Below, in pieces: positions 1 to 15,000 of a DNA stretch of 64,000 nt (position 1 is its first letter; each line of letters opens with the position of its first letter). Made by a program: the position numbers and the translations under genes. The stretch is from Ifrita kowaldi (taxonomy: Eukaryota > Chordata > Aves > Passeriformes > Cinclosomatidae): the NCBI GenBank assembly GCA_013398055.1, contig VZRS01009480.1, positions 62,001-126,000 on the forward strand, read 5' to 3'. The notes under the pieces are model-generated. The model did not search any database, was not told where the DNA came from, and saw nothing but the letters and a program-made list of their open reading frames with translations.

Positions 1-3000
1 GATAAGCTTGTCTGTATCTTCTTTCTAATCAGCTCAGCCATCTAATGGTCAGGAGAAGAATGTGGAGTTGGGCTGTCAGAATTACCACTCTCGACTTGCT
101 ACTAATTTAATTAGAGACAAGGGAATGTTCTGTACCTCAGTTTCATGTTTCTAGGCTGAGAATTTCGATCTTTGCCTAATTCAAAGGTAAGCCATTGTTT
201 TTTGAAACTGTGTAGAAATGCTGAGTAAATTGAACTGGAGTCAGGGCTCAGACATTTATTAACACATGGGGCAGAGCCTGAATTAATTGCTGCTATCTTG
301 AAGAGAAGTCATAGAACATGTAGACACAAAGTAAAATCCATGCAAGATAAAATGCCACAGCTCAAGACTTTAACAAAGAGAAATTCCATGGGAAATCCTA
401 CACCTCTGAAAACACTGGAGTCACCAGGCTTCAGACAAAACTACAGATTTTCAGTCCCTCCCTGTTTCTAATGTTTCCTCTGTATCTGTTCCAGCCCCAT
501 TGAGGATTGGGGGCGGAGGGCAGGAGGGCTAGGGGACATAAGACAGGCAAGAAGGTCAACAGGGGTAGGCCACAAAAATCTCCAACCCAAGCAGGCTGCA
601 ATTATGGGTAATCAAGGCTGCTGCAAAGCTGCTGAGCTGTGCTCTGCACTCAGTGTGCCCAGCATGGCAGCCACAGGCCTGTGTGTGAAGGGAAAGGAAG
701 CTGGTCTTTGCACACACAATCCCCTGAGCACATGTGAGCCTCGTCTGCAAAAAGCGGTGGGCACTGAATTTTGGGGGTCTGGTAGCCACATAAATTCATT
801 GCAGCAAAGCAGATGGGAGCTGCGTGGTGGCTGAGCCAGGCATCCCCTTCCCTTGGGGCAGCTCCAACTGGCTGTGCTGCTAATGGGAATTGAAACCCTC
901 AGCCTGGAGCTGTGCTACTCCTTCATGAAGGCAGGGGCTCTGACAAAAAGCCCGGCTTGCTCTCACTCTGCACCCCAAGCTGGCAAGACAATAGTCACCC
1001 AGTATGGTTTTGTGGCCTTCGCTCTTTTTTGTTCTTCCATCTGCTTCACTCAAAAAGCAGGCTTGGGCTCTCAGAAGAGATCAGATAAACAAAAGTGGTC
1101 CTGCAGCCAAGGCTCTGGGCATTTTTATTCTGCATTAACAAAAACCCTACATTGACTGCAGCTGTGGCTGGTTAGGCTTATGCATGCCTGAGACAACAAA
1201 ATTCAGATTTGACCTGAACTTTCCCAGAGACTGGAAATGTGCAGATCCAGGTCTTTGGTTATGAACTTGTCTATAAATAGCCTCTAGTGCTGATTTAAAA
1301 TCTTTCATCAAATGTACTTCACAGTCTCAAGGGTGGCATTTACATGTTCACATACACCAACCTACCCTATTTGGCTGCATGGAAGTCAGCAACAAGAATT
1401 TTATTGGCTTCAGCAACCTGAGCCAGGAACTGAAAAAATGCTCTTTTCCCCTCTCCTCCCATTCCTTAAGAAACCACAGACAGAGCATGTTGCCCATGCT
1501 GGAAGATGTCTGATCTTTACTCTGTGACTGTGTTTTGCCCTTTGGGATAGGACTCATCTCAAGTTTCATCTGTTTCTGCAACAAATTTCCCCTTTTCCTG
1601 CATATCAGAAAACCTTCCTTCTCACTGCACGGGGGGTTGCACTGGGGTTTCCTGGCCAGGTATCACGCTGATTTCTGACTTCAGCTCAAACTGTGGGATT
1701 ATGCATGAGATGAAAAATTGTCTGTTCAGTTTCCTGCTGACAGGTTTTGCCTGTGACATAGGTTGGGAAATGTTTCCTTTTAAGCTTTCAGAGATGCATG
1801 ATTGTATGGGTAAATACTTCATTGAAGGTCCTTAGATAAGCCCATCTGTGTCTCAGCCACAGAGTTCACTCACTGAAGTGAGCTCTCCTCACATCAGCCT
1901 ATCACTGCCGTGGAGCAGCTGCACTGCCCTTCATCCATGCTGGTGTCCTGTATCTTGCTGAGCCTCTGGGCCACGATTCTGGAGCAGACTCTGTTTCTTC
2001 ATGGTAGAAATAGGAGCCCTGCAGAAACACCCTAGGTCCTGTGACCCAGAACACCTCACACTTAAGGTATACGCTTTTCTCTCTGATGGCAGAGGGATAG
2101 GGATTGAGAGCATGAGTTTTCCCAGGGAACACAGGAGCACAGCTGTCAAGCCATAGCCATGTAACAAAAACCCATGTGCTTGCCACAGGTTACTAAATAC
2201 AGCAACTCTTTCCTTACTGATCGTGCCTCATGCACTGTTAGGGTAAAATACTTAGTGCCTTCAAATGTTTTCTAGTCTCTGTTTTTTTCAGTACATAGAA
2301 AGATGTTTTGAGGTGGAAACAGGAGTCCCAAGATTCATCATCAAAGACATATTTGGCCAATTGAAACCAAAGGAAAAATATGGCAAGCGTATGGCTCTTC
2401 AAAAACACAACTGTTCCTGCTTTGTGCCTCTCTTTCCTTTTGCATCAGGAATAGCTTAGTTAACAGTGAATATGCCTAGGGGTAGAGGCTGGTCCTACTT
2501 CAGCTTTTGGAGTTTTTTTTCTATTCTTTTCTGGATTTCTCATGCACCTGTGTAAGGTGTGTTGCGATCTTCAGTGATAAAGGGATTTCAACACATCAGT
2601 GAGGCTGTTGTTTCCAACTGGGAAATGCTGCAATGTCCTCAGCAGACAGTGCCTTCAGAAGGGTTAAAAACCCTTGAAAGCCATCATCATCACAATGGTA
2701 GACTTGGCTCTACTATAGCTCACCAGGAAACTCCAGCTCCAGGAATGCAAACAGCCTGTGTCTGAGACACCAGGAGTGACAGCCCCTCTGCCAGGACAGT
2801 GAGAGAGACCCTGGTGGGTCTGTCTCTTCCCAAGCTAGTGGGTATGGGCAGGGACTACTGCGCCTTGAAGGGAAAAAGGCGGGCAGGGAGAAACTGTAAC
2901 TCTGCAGGCTCTGGAATTTCCCAGCTCTCTCTTTATTTTTTCCAACACTAATGGTTTGTTTTGCTGAAGTGACTCACTAATCAAAATATGAACTAGCTCA

Positions 3001-6000
3001 TTTCCCTCCCAGCCATACACAGGAGCAAAGGAGCAGGTCTGCCTCTAACCCAGGCCAGCTGGACCCAGCAGCACCCTGGGAAGAGAAGGCAGGATGCTTC
3101 CCAGGTGGTCTCAGGCAGGGTCTCTGCCGTGGTCTCCTGGAAGTTCCGTCTGGAGGGTGAGGTTTTGCATCCCTCATAGATCCTGTTCTCTTTTTCCTGA
3201 GCCATGCATGGGTGATGGTTTTCTGCTCCCCATGGGTCTGAGCTGCAGCCTGCTGGTGCCAAGAGGGCTCTGAGAAGTTGATGGAGCGCCTCAGGGTTCA
3301 CCAACTGTGCACAGTTGTTTTTGTGGGGTGGCCTTTCCTTCCCTCCTGTGAGGCTAGTGCAGGCTAATTAAGTTATGACTGCTTCTCTGCCCTCCATTTG
3401 TGCCTCAGTTTTTTTTGCTGCAAGGACTGAGCCCATCTCTGGCTGTTGGAACACTACAGCTCAGGGCTCCTGGCCAGGCAGTTTCAGCAATTTTAGATAT
3501 GCTGGCTGCTCTCAGGCTTAACAGCTGCCAGCTTTCCTCTCTGGGTACCTTTGTGGCAGCCCCTGGGGCAGAGGCTCCTGGTCCTGGCCATGGACATGAC
3601 TCATGTCTGTCATTCCAGTATTTTTGGTAGTTCAGGAGCAGCCCTAACTTAGCAGGGGGAAATAAGTGTAAAAATAGCCCTTCAGTGTGTTTGCAGCCAA
3701 GCCCAGTGCATGATGCCACTCTGCCAGGGTCTGGCCTCAGCAGCCATGTCCCGGGAGAGGGAAGCAATACTTCAGGTCTCTTCGCTTTTGTTTTCCTTTG
3801 CCAAGATTTTAAGATGCCTTTTCTACATCTACCAAGAGAGATCTGGATCCTCATTGCAGTGTTACCTGTGTGACTGGCACTAGCACACCGACTTCAGTGG
3901 TGTCACTGCAATTCTGCAGCAGTGGGAAGGGAACAAAAATCAACCGAAAGGCCATGGATTTTGCTCAGCTCTGACATAAGTAACTGGGAGACTGCAAGCA
4001 GTAGAGGGTATGTTGCTGCCTTGCTACAAACAGCTGGACTCAGGCACATCCAGGGATGTGAGAATTTTTTTTCTTTTTTTCTTCTCTCTTAGGTTGCTCT
4101 GTGTGGGTCTGCCTCCATTGCAGGGTCATTTCAAACGGCAGGACTGTGTTTAATTGTGTACAAACACCTGTCCTTATTCCATCAAGGACCACACAAAAAC
4201 CAATTCCCACAGAGGTAGATAGGCACATGCACAAAATACTTCACAGCCAAGCGTCCTAAGACTTGCTGAATGCTGCCTACCACCCTCTGCTGGCATGTGA
4301 ACTCCTGGCATCTGTCATGTCCCCATCAGGCTCAAGTGAGCTGTCTCTTACCATTTTGATTCAGAAGGTGCTTTCTTTATTGGCCTTTGGGGTTAAACAA
4401 GTACAGCAATTGCCTGCTTTGTGTGGGGAATGGTTGTTAGAGCAACTGGGAAGAATTCCTTGGCACCAGCACTAGCTAAGAAAGGAATGAGCAGAAAAAT
4501 GCTCAGCCTGAGTCAGTGGCAGAGCAGAGGCAGGGCAAGAGTTGGTGCCTCACCCTGACTCTCCCATCTGCAGCAGAGGGTCCCTGGGCAGCAAAGCTGC
4601 TGGGAAAAGCAAAGTCCACACCCTTCATTAACCTCTGCAAACCACTGGGCAGACACTCCACAGCACAGGCAACACTGACACTGAGGTGCTGAGGAGAATC
4701 AAGCCCTGAATCTTTACCCTTTTGTTCCTTCTGTGATTGAACATGCCCCACAACGTAAGATGTGAAATTTCTCTTATTATACTTGGCTCATCGCCATGAA
4801 ACTTGAAAAATTAAATCGTGATAATGATTTTCAAATTGAAAGAAACCTATTTTGGGGTCATTTTCATGGGGAAACATGGTTCAAAGGCACAAGAGGAAAG
4901 GGCAGGGTGACTAGTGAGCTGCCAGGTAGGTGAGTACAATTTGGAGTGGGCTTTAGCAACTTTATTTTTTGCATTAAAGATGCTCTCCTTGCTCTAAACT
5001 GCTGCCTTCCCCATCTGACCCTTTTCCCCACCCTGCTCACCTCATTCATAAACAGACAATAACTTTGTTTGGATTGGCTTGCTGGCAATTTACACAGCTC
5101 TCCCATTTAGAGATCTGATTTCAGGTGAGGTGATTAATAGTGATAAACAAGAAGAAAAGGAAGAAGGCGGGGGAGGGAAATGGAACAGCAGAAGGTAGTG
5201 CCTGGTCTCTGGTCTTGTTTACAGAATGGCTTAAAACCTGCAGGATGGAGCTCCTATGGTTTCACAGTGAGAGTGCGAGCCTGTCTGCAAGCACGGCAGC
5301 TGCTGGGGCAAGGGACTGCGGACTGGAAGGTAGGGCCAGGTGCTGTTAGGAATGGGTGAAAAGCTAAAAGACTTGTATAGGGGTAATGTTCAGATCTGAA
5401 AAGCACAGTACTATGTGAGTTTGGTGATTTCTTTAATGCATAAAAAAAAAAAAATAATAATTCTGACATTTGCTGAACTGGGTCCTAGTCAGAGCTCCAG
5501 TTCTATATGGTTCTGCTTACAGACTGGGTTGGAGAAAGGTATCCTTTCTGTAACCTTGAAGCAGGATACCCCTCTCCTGTTTGATCTAAAGGGTATGCTT
5601 TTCTTCAAATTTAAGTACTTCTGTTACATGGTTATAGTATTATTGCTTTGCCCGACCATATATCTCTGTGTTTGATCTGCTGTTTCCTCAATGATTCCAC
5701 TTGATTTCCAAGTTCCTGGCTGAAAAAACAAACAAATGCATACTTTGGGATGAAATTCCCAATGGACTATGCTGTTTTCATTAGTCTTGGGAAGATTCTA
5801 TTAGAAGTGAAAGCCATGAAAGGAAATTGCTGAGCATTTGAGAACCTGGTTTCCATAGGCTTTCATGTTCCAAAGAAGTCAGCTCTTGGCCTGAAGCTTT
5901 CCAGGCATAGGGCCAGATTTCACAAACTCATAGATGGAAAAAGGGGGCTGCCTCTGCACCCTAGAAGACTTTAGTCATCCTCAATCTAAATTAGAGCATC

Positions 6001-9000
6001 CTTTATACTGCTGTCATTCAACCTACAACTGAGCAACCTGAGATTAATGGGTACCAAAACCTTCTTAAAGTGGTGTCAGTCATGCATCTTTCTAAGGCTA
6101 TTGGCACCTTTTTGTTGAAAATCCTGCTTGTGATTTCTACTATTACTTCCTTTGTGCTGGCTCAGTACATATCGGGGGCAACTCCAATGTCAGTGAAAAA
6201 TCTGGTCAAAGTCTGGTTCTGTCAGTGATTCAAGCTTGGAAAGTCCCAGGGGTGGAGTCAAGAAAAGCTAAGTACCCTGGTACCTGCTGCATTTTGTCTA
6301 GCTGAAAATTGATTTGAACTAAATGGCTTAAAAATGCAAACCCAAAGCTGATTATGGTCTAAGACGTTGTTTTGCTGGAGGTTGCTGGCCACCCTTGCTG
6401 GCTGATGGCTGTGCTGGGCATGTCAGCAGGTGTAGGGACTCTCTGAAGCCTTGAGGAGGTTGGTAGATGAGGCCTGAGAAAGAGTCACTGTACAGACACT
6501 CTGTGGGTGTCTGCACCCGTGGCACGACTGACACACTGCCCGGGTGCTCCTCCTGCAGATAGATCAGAGATGGCTCTGTTTTGTGGGGTACCACCATACA
6601 TTGCAGTACAAGCAAACACGATCACTGTCTGAGACAAATTCTAACCACCTTAAAGTTATGTTGAGCAGAGTTTCTAGACAGTCTGGTTTGTGCACCTGGG
6701 GTTCACTTTCCAGAACAGAGTAATACCTTAGATGCAAGTATGGCCTCTGGACTGGGGGGGAAGTGACAAGGTGAGAAAGTTGGGCCTGGGAGAGTCCATG
6801 CTTCCTCTTCTGCCCCTTTTCTGAAGGGCTGCATGTTTCTGAGGGTAATCACTGAGCTATGTGTGAGGCTGTGCTTTGCATTGCTTACTGGTGCTGTAAC
6901 AGCTGTGTGTGTCTCTGGTACACAGTAGTAAAGTCCATGAAGCACAGATAGGCTCACTCACACACACAGCACGAGTGCTAAGGGAGGGACAAGAGCTGCA
7001 GTGAAGACAAATCTGTTCCTGTTTACAGCTGCTCAGGGTAACTGTATTTGCACAAGCAAAAGGGGTACTGGACTGCCTCCTGCTCCACTGGCCTGCGAGT
7101 GCTGACTGCTCTGGTCTACATTAAGTCTGTGCAGCCCTGCTCTGAGTCTTGCTGCATGCTTCAGGTTCTCCAGACCTTACCTAGCCAATCTATATTGATT
7201 AAAACCTGGCCAGTGTTTCTATGCATTAAAATCCCCTGATTTGTCCCTTCACAGCCTTTTTAGTTTATGATGGCAGGAATGACCCCTCGGATTTTTTCCC
7301 ATTTGCTGTCTGGTTTGGTCTCTGCTCCCCTCTGTGACCCATGGCTGTTTGCTGTAATTCTGAGATTTTCTGCCTAGAAGGGCTTCTTTTCCCTTGGAGT
7401 CCTCAAGAAAGCTTATTTCCATGGCAAGCTGACCCAATTAAATCCCAATAGAGGGAAAAGATTTATGTAGGCAGCAAATACAGGGATGCAGTGGCAGCAG
7501 ATGCATCCTGCTGGCGAAGGCACCTTCCCCCCAGAGGAGGAGGACTGAAGGATCACTCAGGAGCTGTCGTTGCTGTGTGCTGTTGATCAGCCTGCCTCTC
7601 ACACGACTAGGAACAAAGCCAGTGCAGACCTGGCAGCATCTTTGTTATACCAAGGGCAATGCTGCCTCCTCCTTCCCAACTTGCACTCGCCATGTGATGG
7701 ATGTGTTGGAGGCAGGAGCAGCTGGCCCAGCTCATTCTCTTGGGAATAACCAGGGCAACTTCCCAGGCTGCCAGGGGCCTTGCTGAGTGAGGTGAAATAG
7801 CAGTGTGTGGGAAGGAAATAAGAGAGGCCCATAGATTGGTGTTTACCCACCATCCCATGTGGGCCTGTAAATGTGAGGGGGCGTACAGCTCCTATATAGC
7901 AAGCATTAAGATATAGCTGGTGGGAATGTTTCCATCAGGGCAGCTTTCCATTGCAAATAAATAAATAAACACAGGCATGGGTGGATTCTGACAAAAGTCT
8001 AGACAGGAAAATACTGCTACAACCATAAGGTATTTCAGATGATTTCACAGAAACATTTCTCCAAATTAAAGTACTAGGAGCTGTTCAGCTCTTTTTTTTT
8101 TTTTTTCTTTTTTCCTTTGGAAAAAGAGAAGTTTTGCACTCAGCTCCCAAGCCTTAACATGTCACAGCAGCTAGTGCAATCCCTATGACACTTAGCTGGG
8201 GTTACCATTACTAAAAGTTGTTAACCTTAGATGTGTTGGTCCTATGTTACCCTAGAGATCATTTGTGACTCATGCTGGGGAAGTCATGGGGTAGGATGGT
8301 GGGGCCTTCTAAGTCTCTGTACAGTCTGGTGCTTTCTTGAGCTTCACTGTAAGGTGTAGGACATGGATGGTGAGGAGGGTGGCTGGGTATGTGGTTTGTT
8401 TGGTTTGGAAATATTTTGGTTGTTTGGCTTTGAGGGTTTTTTTAATAAGTTTTTGAAGGAAGGGAGGTAGAGGAAGGTTTGTTATGTTTCTAGAGTCCTG
8501 TTTGGCAGTGTTTCAGATTAGTAGAGATAGAAAGAGTTGGTAATAATGAGTGGCTTATTCAGTTGTAGCAGAATTCATCTAGTCTCCGTGAACTTTTATG
8601 CTGAGAAATTACCTGGTTGTAATTTGCATGTTGTGTCTGTGCCAGAGGCCAAAATGTTAGCAGGGAAGGGCGTGTATTGGGAGAAGCAGTGGAAAAATTA
8701 CAATGAGTCAACAAGGCTGAATTTAGGGCTCCTCACAAGGGAAGCCTCGTTTATTAAGCAACCCGATCTCCCTGTGAGATCATATGTGAAAAACAGGTTG
8801 AGCCATGTCTGAGGGTGTTGCCCTGTGGAATTTGTAGATAAGGATGCTTTATACCTTCGTGTGCCTGAGAGGCCAGTTACATTCTGCGGCTTCCAGAGGG
8901 AACAAGCCTCCAGAGGAGTACAGTTATTCCATTTTTCTTGTGGTAAGTCTATTGAAAAGAACTTGTGTTCCTTCCTCTCCTTCCTATCCCCCCCTTCAAA

Positions 9001-9078
9001 TCTCAGATTCCCAAACCGTGAGGTGTGATATGTGTGGTTTTCTTCACCAACAGACCCGGTATCACTACTGAGACAGCA
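1..9078. other. Upstream flank of ANXA8, no gene recognised
   Basis: Only short random-looking ORFs occur here on both strands, and none matches a family I know. The segment holds ordinary low-complexity runs (A-rich at about 5441-5454, T-rich at about 8092-8106). The last few hundred bases should contain the ANXA8 promoter or 5' untranslated region. I see no clear TATA box there. A possible acceptor ends at about 9051 (a TTTTCTTC tract followed by ACCAACAG), so a separate non-coding first exon further upstream is possible. Confidence 0.6.
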
Positions 9079-9099
9079 ATGGCATGGTGGAAGGCCTGG
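9079..9099 (+). CDS. ANXA8: ANXA8 coding exon 1
   Basis: This exon carries the seven codons MAWWKAW and is followed by the strong donor GTAAGTAG; it ends in phase 0. The tryptophan-rich N-terminus is characteristic of annexin A8. Where the exon begins upstream (the 5' untranslated part) is not resolved. Confidence 0.9.
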
Positions 9100-12000
9100 G
9101 TAAGTAGAGGATATACTGACATGCTGAGGGTTTTTGGCACTATAATAAGGTAACTTATAAGTTGCATCAGGCACTGTGTGGGAATGAAAAGTTTCCTTTA
9201 AAAATCAGCGAGACCTATTTACTATTTTTCTGGCTGTAAAATAACATTCAGCACTTCAAAAACTTGCGTGAAGGAAGGTGTTGACATGATTGCTGGCTAT
9301 AGGAAGAGGAGCAGACCCTATCTGGATCCTCAGTAGAGAGGAGTGCAGGAGGTGTTTGTATTCCTGTGTTCATGGGGAGGTGGTGCTATGCAACTGCAAA
9401 GTTACACAGCAGAAGTCTGCAAGCTCCTTGTCTGCTCCCTTGTCCTGTGGCAGTGAGTTCAGGGCACTAGCCTGTCCCCATTTTGGTCCCCTGTTGTGCT
9501 GGCAGCCTGTGGTCACAGAGGAAGATACGGTCAAGCCACAATGTCTGTCTTTGGTGGGTTTTTAATATTGCAGCAGTGATGTCTTGAACACCCTGTCTCT
9601 TTGCCAGGAGCCAGAAATGCTGTGTATGTTCTCTTGTAAATGCTTGTGGCTTTGAGAGGAATGTGGCAGGATGGGGAGAAGCTCATGGGGTCTGCTGAGG
9701 CAGCACCTGGGGTCTGGCTCAGACCAGGCAGCAGGTAGCTCTGGTGATGTGCCAGCCATGGCAGCTGCCCCATCAGCCTCTGTGGGAGGCCAGGTTTATG
9801 CCCAGATCTCAAAATATATATATTTTTTTTTTTTCCCCTCAGAAACATTAAAATTGTAATCTTCCTTTCTGAGTTCTCTCTGCCTCCCTAGTTCCTTTGG
9901 AAATTCGGTATAATAAAATAGATGTTTTTCCAAATCTTGGAGTAGCTCTCACTTAATTTTTTTCCTTTTGGATGATCTATTCCCCTCTACCCCTAAGCTG
10001 GAAATAATTTCTAAACTTAGAGTGAGAAAAATAGGAGAAAAGCCCTTAAACTCCAGTGATCTCTTACCAATTGATGTTGTAGGGGGTGGAGGCATGAGAA
10101 GAAAATGAGAGGTCCAAAGAAGGATGGGGAAAAATTGTTTTGGTTTTCTAAACCCTTCATAAAAAATACAGTTCAAAGGCGAAAGGAATGAAAAAATGTG
10201 AAACTTTCTCAGAAAATATCCACTGAAAAAAATCCCAAACAGTAACCCAACCTATCCCCAGACTCCAGCTTTTCAAAAAAACAATTGTTTAGGTTTGAAA
10301 ATATTTTGGTAGTAAAACTTTTGCTCATTCTTCCTTTCATTTATAAGTAAAGCTTTTCACAGCATCAGCTGTAAGGTACACTGCTTCTTCTGCTTTCATG
10401 ACAGTTATTTATATTTATATGAGAGTCACACAAATGCCTCGAGTAGTTTCAGTCTGGGAGTTGTAGGATCAATTCAGCTGGGAAACAAGACGAAAGTGAA
10501 CAGGGATTCTCTGAAAAGCTGGGGCAGTTGTACTTGTGCTGCAACAATTGTGTGCACAGAGAACGAGGTGTGTGAGTGAGTCACAAATGTGCTACTTGAG
10601 CCAGGAAGGGCTGTAACTGTTTATTGGAATTAGTACCAAAAAAGATCATTGTTTAATTTGTTTCCACTGCCTCCAAATGAAAGCTCAGCTTTGTACTTCC
10701 TCTTTCACTGAGTCACCAGGCACGGGTCCAGAATGTTTGGGGGTTTCTTCCCAGGGCCCTTGCATGCAGCTGGAGAGGATTCACCATCTTTTTCTGAGCA
10801 AACTCAGATGGATGGGTCTAACCTGCTTTCCAGGGAAGCTGTGGTGGTGCTGGCTGTCTTAACAGAGAGCTAGAAAAGGAGCACTTGAAATGGTCCTGCC
10901 GGCTCAGCCAAATTCTTCTAAGCCAATGACAAGTTGTTAGAGTTGGCAATGCCACCTGGTCTGTCACTGCTTTTTCTGCAGTGGCAGCTTCCCCACAGCC
11001 TTAAACTTGCTGCTCAGTGACCATTTGGATTCAAAGCTGCATCTCCTGCAAGGTTTCCTGTTGACACCATTTGCTTCACAGCTGCTCTTTCTGCTGGGAG
11101 CAAGGTGTGGTGGTGCAAGAGTGACTCTGTGCTTGCTTAGAGCAAACTTCCAAGTCTTGCTGATTGCTGAACATGCTGCCTCTCTCAATACTCCTCATTG
11201 CCTCCTGGCTGCTTGTCACTGCTCCTGGAGCGTGGCTGGCAAAGGGGCCAGCATGCAAACATGTGCCAGCAGTATCCACTGGTTCTCTCTCACACGGGAA
11301 GTAAGAGCAGAGGGGATTTGCATCATAGCAGGAGGATGATGGGTGGCACTTGATGGTCCATGTTGTGCAAGTCATGTGGGACACCCCTAATGCTTCCTTC
11401 TGGTCTGTAATCTCTGATTTTTATCTCGCTGTGAAGCCATCCCCATTAAAATATTCAGCAGGTCATACTGATAGCTTTAGTTCAGTATTAACCCTGCCTC
11501 TAAAGGTAAATTTATGAGAATATAGTAGTTTCCAACTTAAATATCCTTACTTCTAGGAAGGAGAAAATTGCGTCTATTATTGTAATAAAGTGATGATGAC
11601 TCTTCATGCCTACCCACCCACATACTCCCCCTATTGATAGGACAATATATGTGATAGACGTGACAATATATTCAAGCCAGTTCCTTGACTACCAGCTTTG
11701 TTAAATTGAAGCTCTTATGCCTGGGTTCTGGTTGATGGCCCTACTACCTTGTGGTGACTAGAATAAGTCTCAGTGTGTCTTTCTGCCCTGGGGCTGGCAC
11801 TGTCAGCACCTTAGGGGTTTGTTAGGAGGATTCTTGTGTAGTTGTATCTGATTCTTGGTACAGGGAAGAACATCAAACCTGCACTCCTCCAGATGGATCT
11901 CTTCCTTCAAAGTAGTCTCTTGGCCCAAATCCTTCCAGTGGAGATGCTTCCTTCTTGAAACCAGCTGTGCAGAATTGCAGCAGCAGCTACTGAAAAAAAT

Positions 12001-15000
12001 GGTCTGTGAGAACAAGACTACTTCAGGAGTTCAAAAAGCTGTCTAAAAACTGCCCTGCACCAACCCACTGAGGAGTGCAGTATGATACAATAGCATCCGT
12101 GCTATGAAGGACTGTATTTAAGGAGTGAATAGGAAAGTCCAGTCTATTACAGTCTGTGCTTTTTCTGCCAGACTGCCTGCCCCTCACAACGCTTGCAGCA
12201 CTGTCAGCCGTGCTTTGCCCTTCATGTTTCTGCCAGCAGCAAAGGCTGGTACAGGCAGGTGGAAACAGGAAACTTGTGTTCTCTTTGGAGAGAAACTTGT
12301 GCTCTCTTTTTGCTCTGTTGAGAAACTTCAAGCCAGTCTCTCCTATTTTCTGTGACTTCACCATGTGTAGGCAATAAATAGCATTAATATACTTTTCAAA
12401 TACTTTTTCTTCAGCTGATGAAAAGCAGTGGTGAAAAGTCGTGTATTTTTCTTCTTCTTTCAGAGTGAAGCAGAGGGCAGGTCCGTGGCAGGTGCTTTTA
12501 ATTTTAATGCTGCACCTGATGCTCAGACTCTGTACAAGGCCATGAAAGGGCTTGGTGAGTTGACTCCAACCACATATGTAAATTCTATGTTCTTCTTATA
12601 ATTGCTAAGTTGAAAGCCATTCCTTAGGAAATTTGCATCCAGAGATATAACTTCTTTTCTGTGAAAAATTAAAATTAAAGTTTCCTCAGTATGTACTTAA
12701 ACTTCTACACAAAAGCAATGAACCAGGCAAGGCTGTCTGAATATTCAGATTGGGACTTTGGACCTGTCTCAGCTTATTCTGTGCACTGTATTTATGATTT
12801 ATTGTTGCTTTCCACAGGGACTGATGAACAAGCTATAATTGAAGTCCTAACCAAGAGGAGCAATATGCAGCGTCAAGAGATTGCCAAATCCTTCAAAGCA
12901 CAGTTTGGAAAGGTTATTCCAAAACAAAGCCATATTCAATCACTGGTTTACTGCATGCAGGATGTAGCAAATGGGCGTACAGTTCATCCTGAAAGCATGA
13001 TGCAAGTTATATGCAAGTCTTCTGCAAATGAGTAGATTAATATCTATTTATAAGGCCTGTGATGAATGTGTAAAATTAATTTTTGACCAGAAAAAAATGG
13101 TTTTCTCCTAAAGATTTAAATTTTTTTGTGAAATGCATTTTGATGGGGAATACTTTTTAAAAATCAATTTTAACTTGAAGTGAAGCTTCTTATTGATTTG
13201 AAGCTGTAACAAAAATTGATACTCATCTAAGTGACATGTTGAGTAAAATATTGGTTTGTTTCAGGATTTTTTTAAATGTCAGAAAAGTTCAATTTAAAGA
13301 CTTATTTAATTACACTTGTTTGGAAATTCCGTGGTTATTGACAGCCATGTTTTCCTTTGGCTCTCTTTGTTTCTTTGATAAAATCTTGCTTTTATTGGGA
13401 AAATATTTTCACCAGCAAACTGTACCCCCAGCCCTGCTGTGGAGTCTCCAGTGACGCTTGCTGGAAAGGGGACTGCCATGCAAAAGCCTCAGAAAGGGAA
13501 GCAAATATGGGGGTGGCGAGTATGGAACGATGAACAAATAGATGCTTGCATCCCACTAAAGCAGGGAGAGTCACAGTCTGGGAAACCCTGCATTAATGTG
13601 AAAGGGAAGTTTGACATGTATCTTCAAGCAGGCTGCATTCCTGACTCTGCAGATGTCCTGGGTGCAAGTTTATATGCAGGCTGTGGAAATCAGCTCTCTC
13701 TGAAGCTACACCCTTGCTCAATGCAAGGCCTTCAGCTACCTGGTTCTGCTCGCTGAGTTAAGCAGGGTGGAGAAGGATTTGCTGCGGCATTAATTATTGA
13801 GAAAGCCTGAATATCAAGAAAACAGGGAATGTGTAAGCACCTAGACAAATCCCATTTTGGAGTTAGGAGCCTTTTTCAGTCCCAGGACCTTTTTTAATGA
13901 ACTGTCAACAATGCTGTCATTCAGCTTCATTTCTTGGGCAAAATGATCCTGTGAGGCTGTTTATGTAACCATGATGCACATTTAACAGGATCTGATTGAA
14001 AACCTGAAGTCTGAATTGAGTGGCAACTTTGAGAGGCTCATTGTAGCTCTCATGTACTCCCCATTCAAGTATGATGCCAAGGAGCTCTATGATGCCATGA
14101 AGGTAAGCAAATTGTGTGCTGATGTTTAAGCAGTAGCACAAATACAATGCTAATTTTCTGCAATTGTGCCACTGTTAATAACTGGATTGTCACATGGTTA
14201 AGTTTGTTATTAGCACTAGCCTTTGAGAAATACTTAATTGTACTGTTAATATACTGAGGGGAAATGCTGCTTAAGTATTTATGGCTGTAAGAAAGTTTCT
14301 GTACATGTGTAATTCACAGAGCCTGGGAAGGCAACAGCAAAACTAAATTCACACCCAAACCTGTTGCTCTGATGCCCCACCTGAGCCATGAAACCTCTAA
14401 GGAATCGAGGAGTGGTGGTGCAAGGGCCAGGCTGGGGTTGGCTGGGATCCTACCTATTGACAATGTACTTTTACAAGTCTCAAGTGCAGAGTGGTCTGTT
14501 AAAATGGTACAAAGATGGGCTGACTAAGCCAAAGAGGAATGCTGGTCTCCCTGCGTTCCTCTAAGCCTGTCTATTGTCAAAGATCTGACTCCAGAAAAGC
14601 ATAGCAGAAATGTAGGGTTACAGAAAATCCTCCTTTACAAACTAGGCACCTCACTAAAAGAAACCATGTTCAACCCAAATGTGTTTTGTGTCTCCAGCTT
14701 TCATCACGACGATTTCTTGCAGGTCAGCAGACAGCCTGACACTTTGCTGCCATCCAGCTCCTCCCTTCACCATACTTCTCCAGCAATAAATCACCCTCCA
14801 TGACTAGATGCCTTTCTCCACCTTTATTTCCCCACTGTGTTTTGTATTATAGGGTGTGGGAACCAGAGAAAGTGTTATCATAGAGATCTTGGCATCTCGG
14901 ACAAAAGCGCAGATCAAGGAGATAATCAAGGCGTACAAAGAAGGTAGGTGCCTGGGGCTCAGATCTCTGTGGACAGAGCAATGGGCCTGATTGCACAGCA

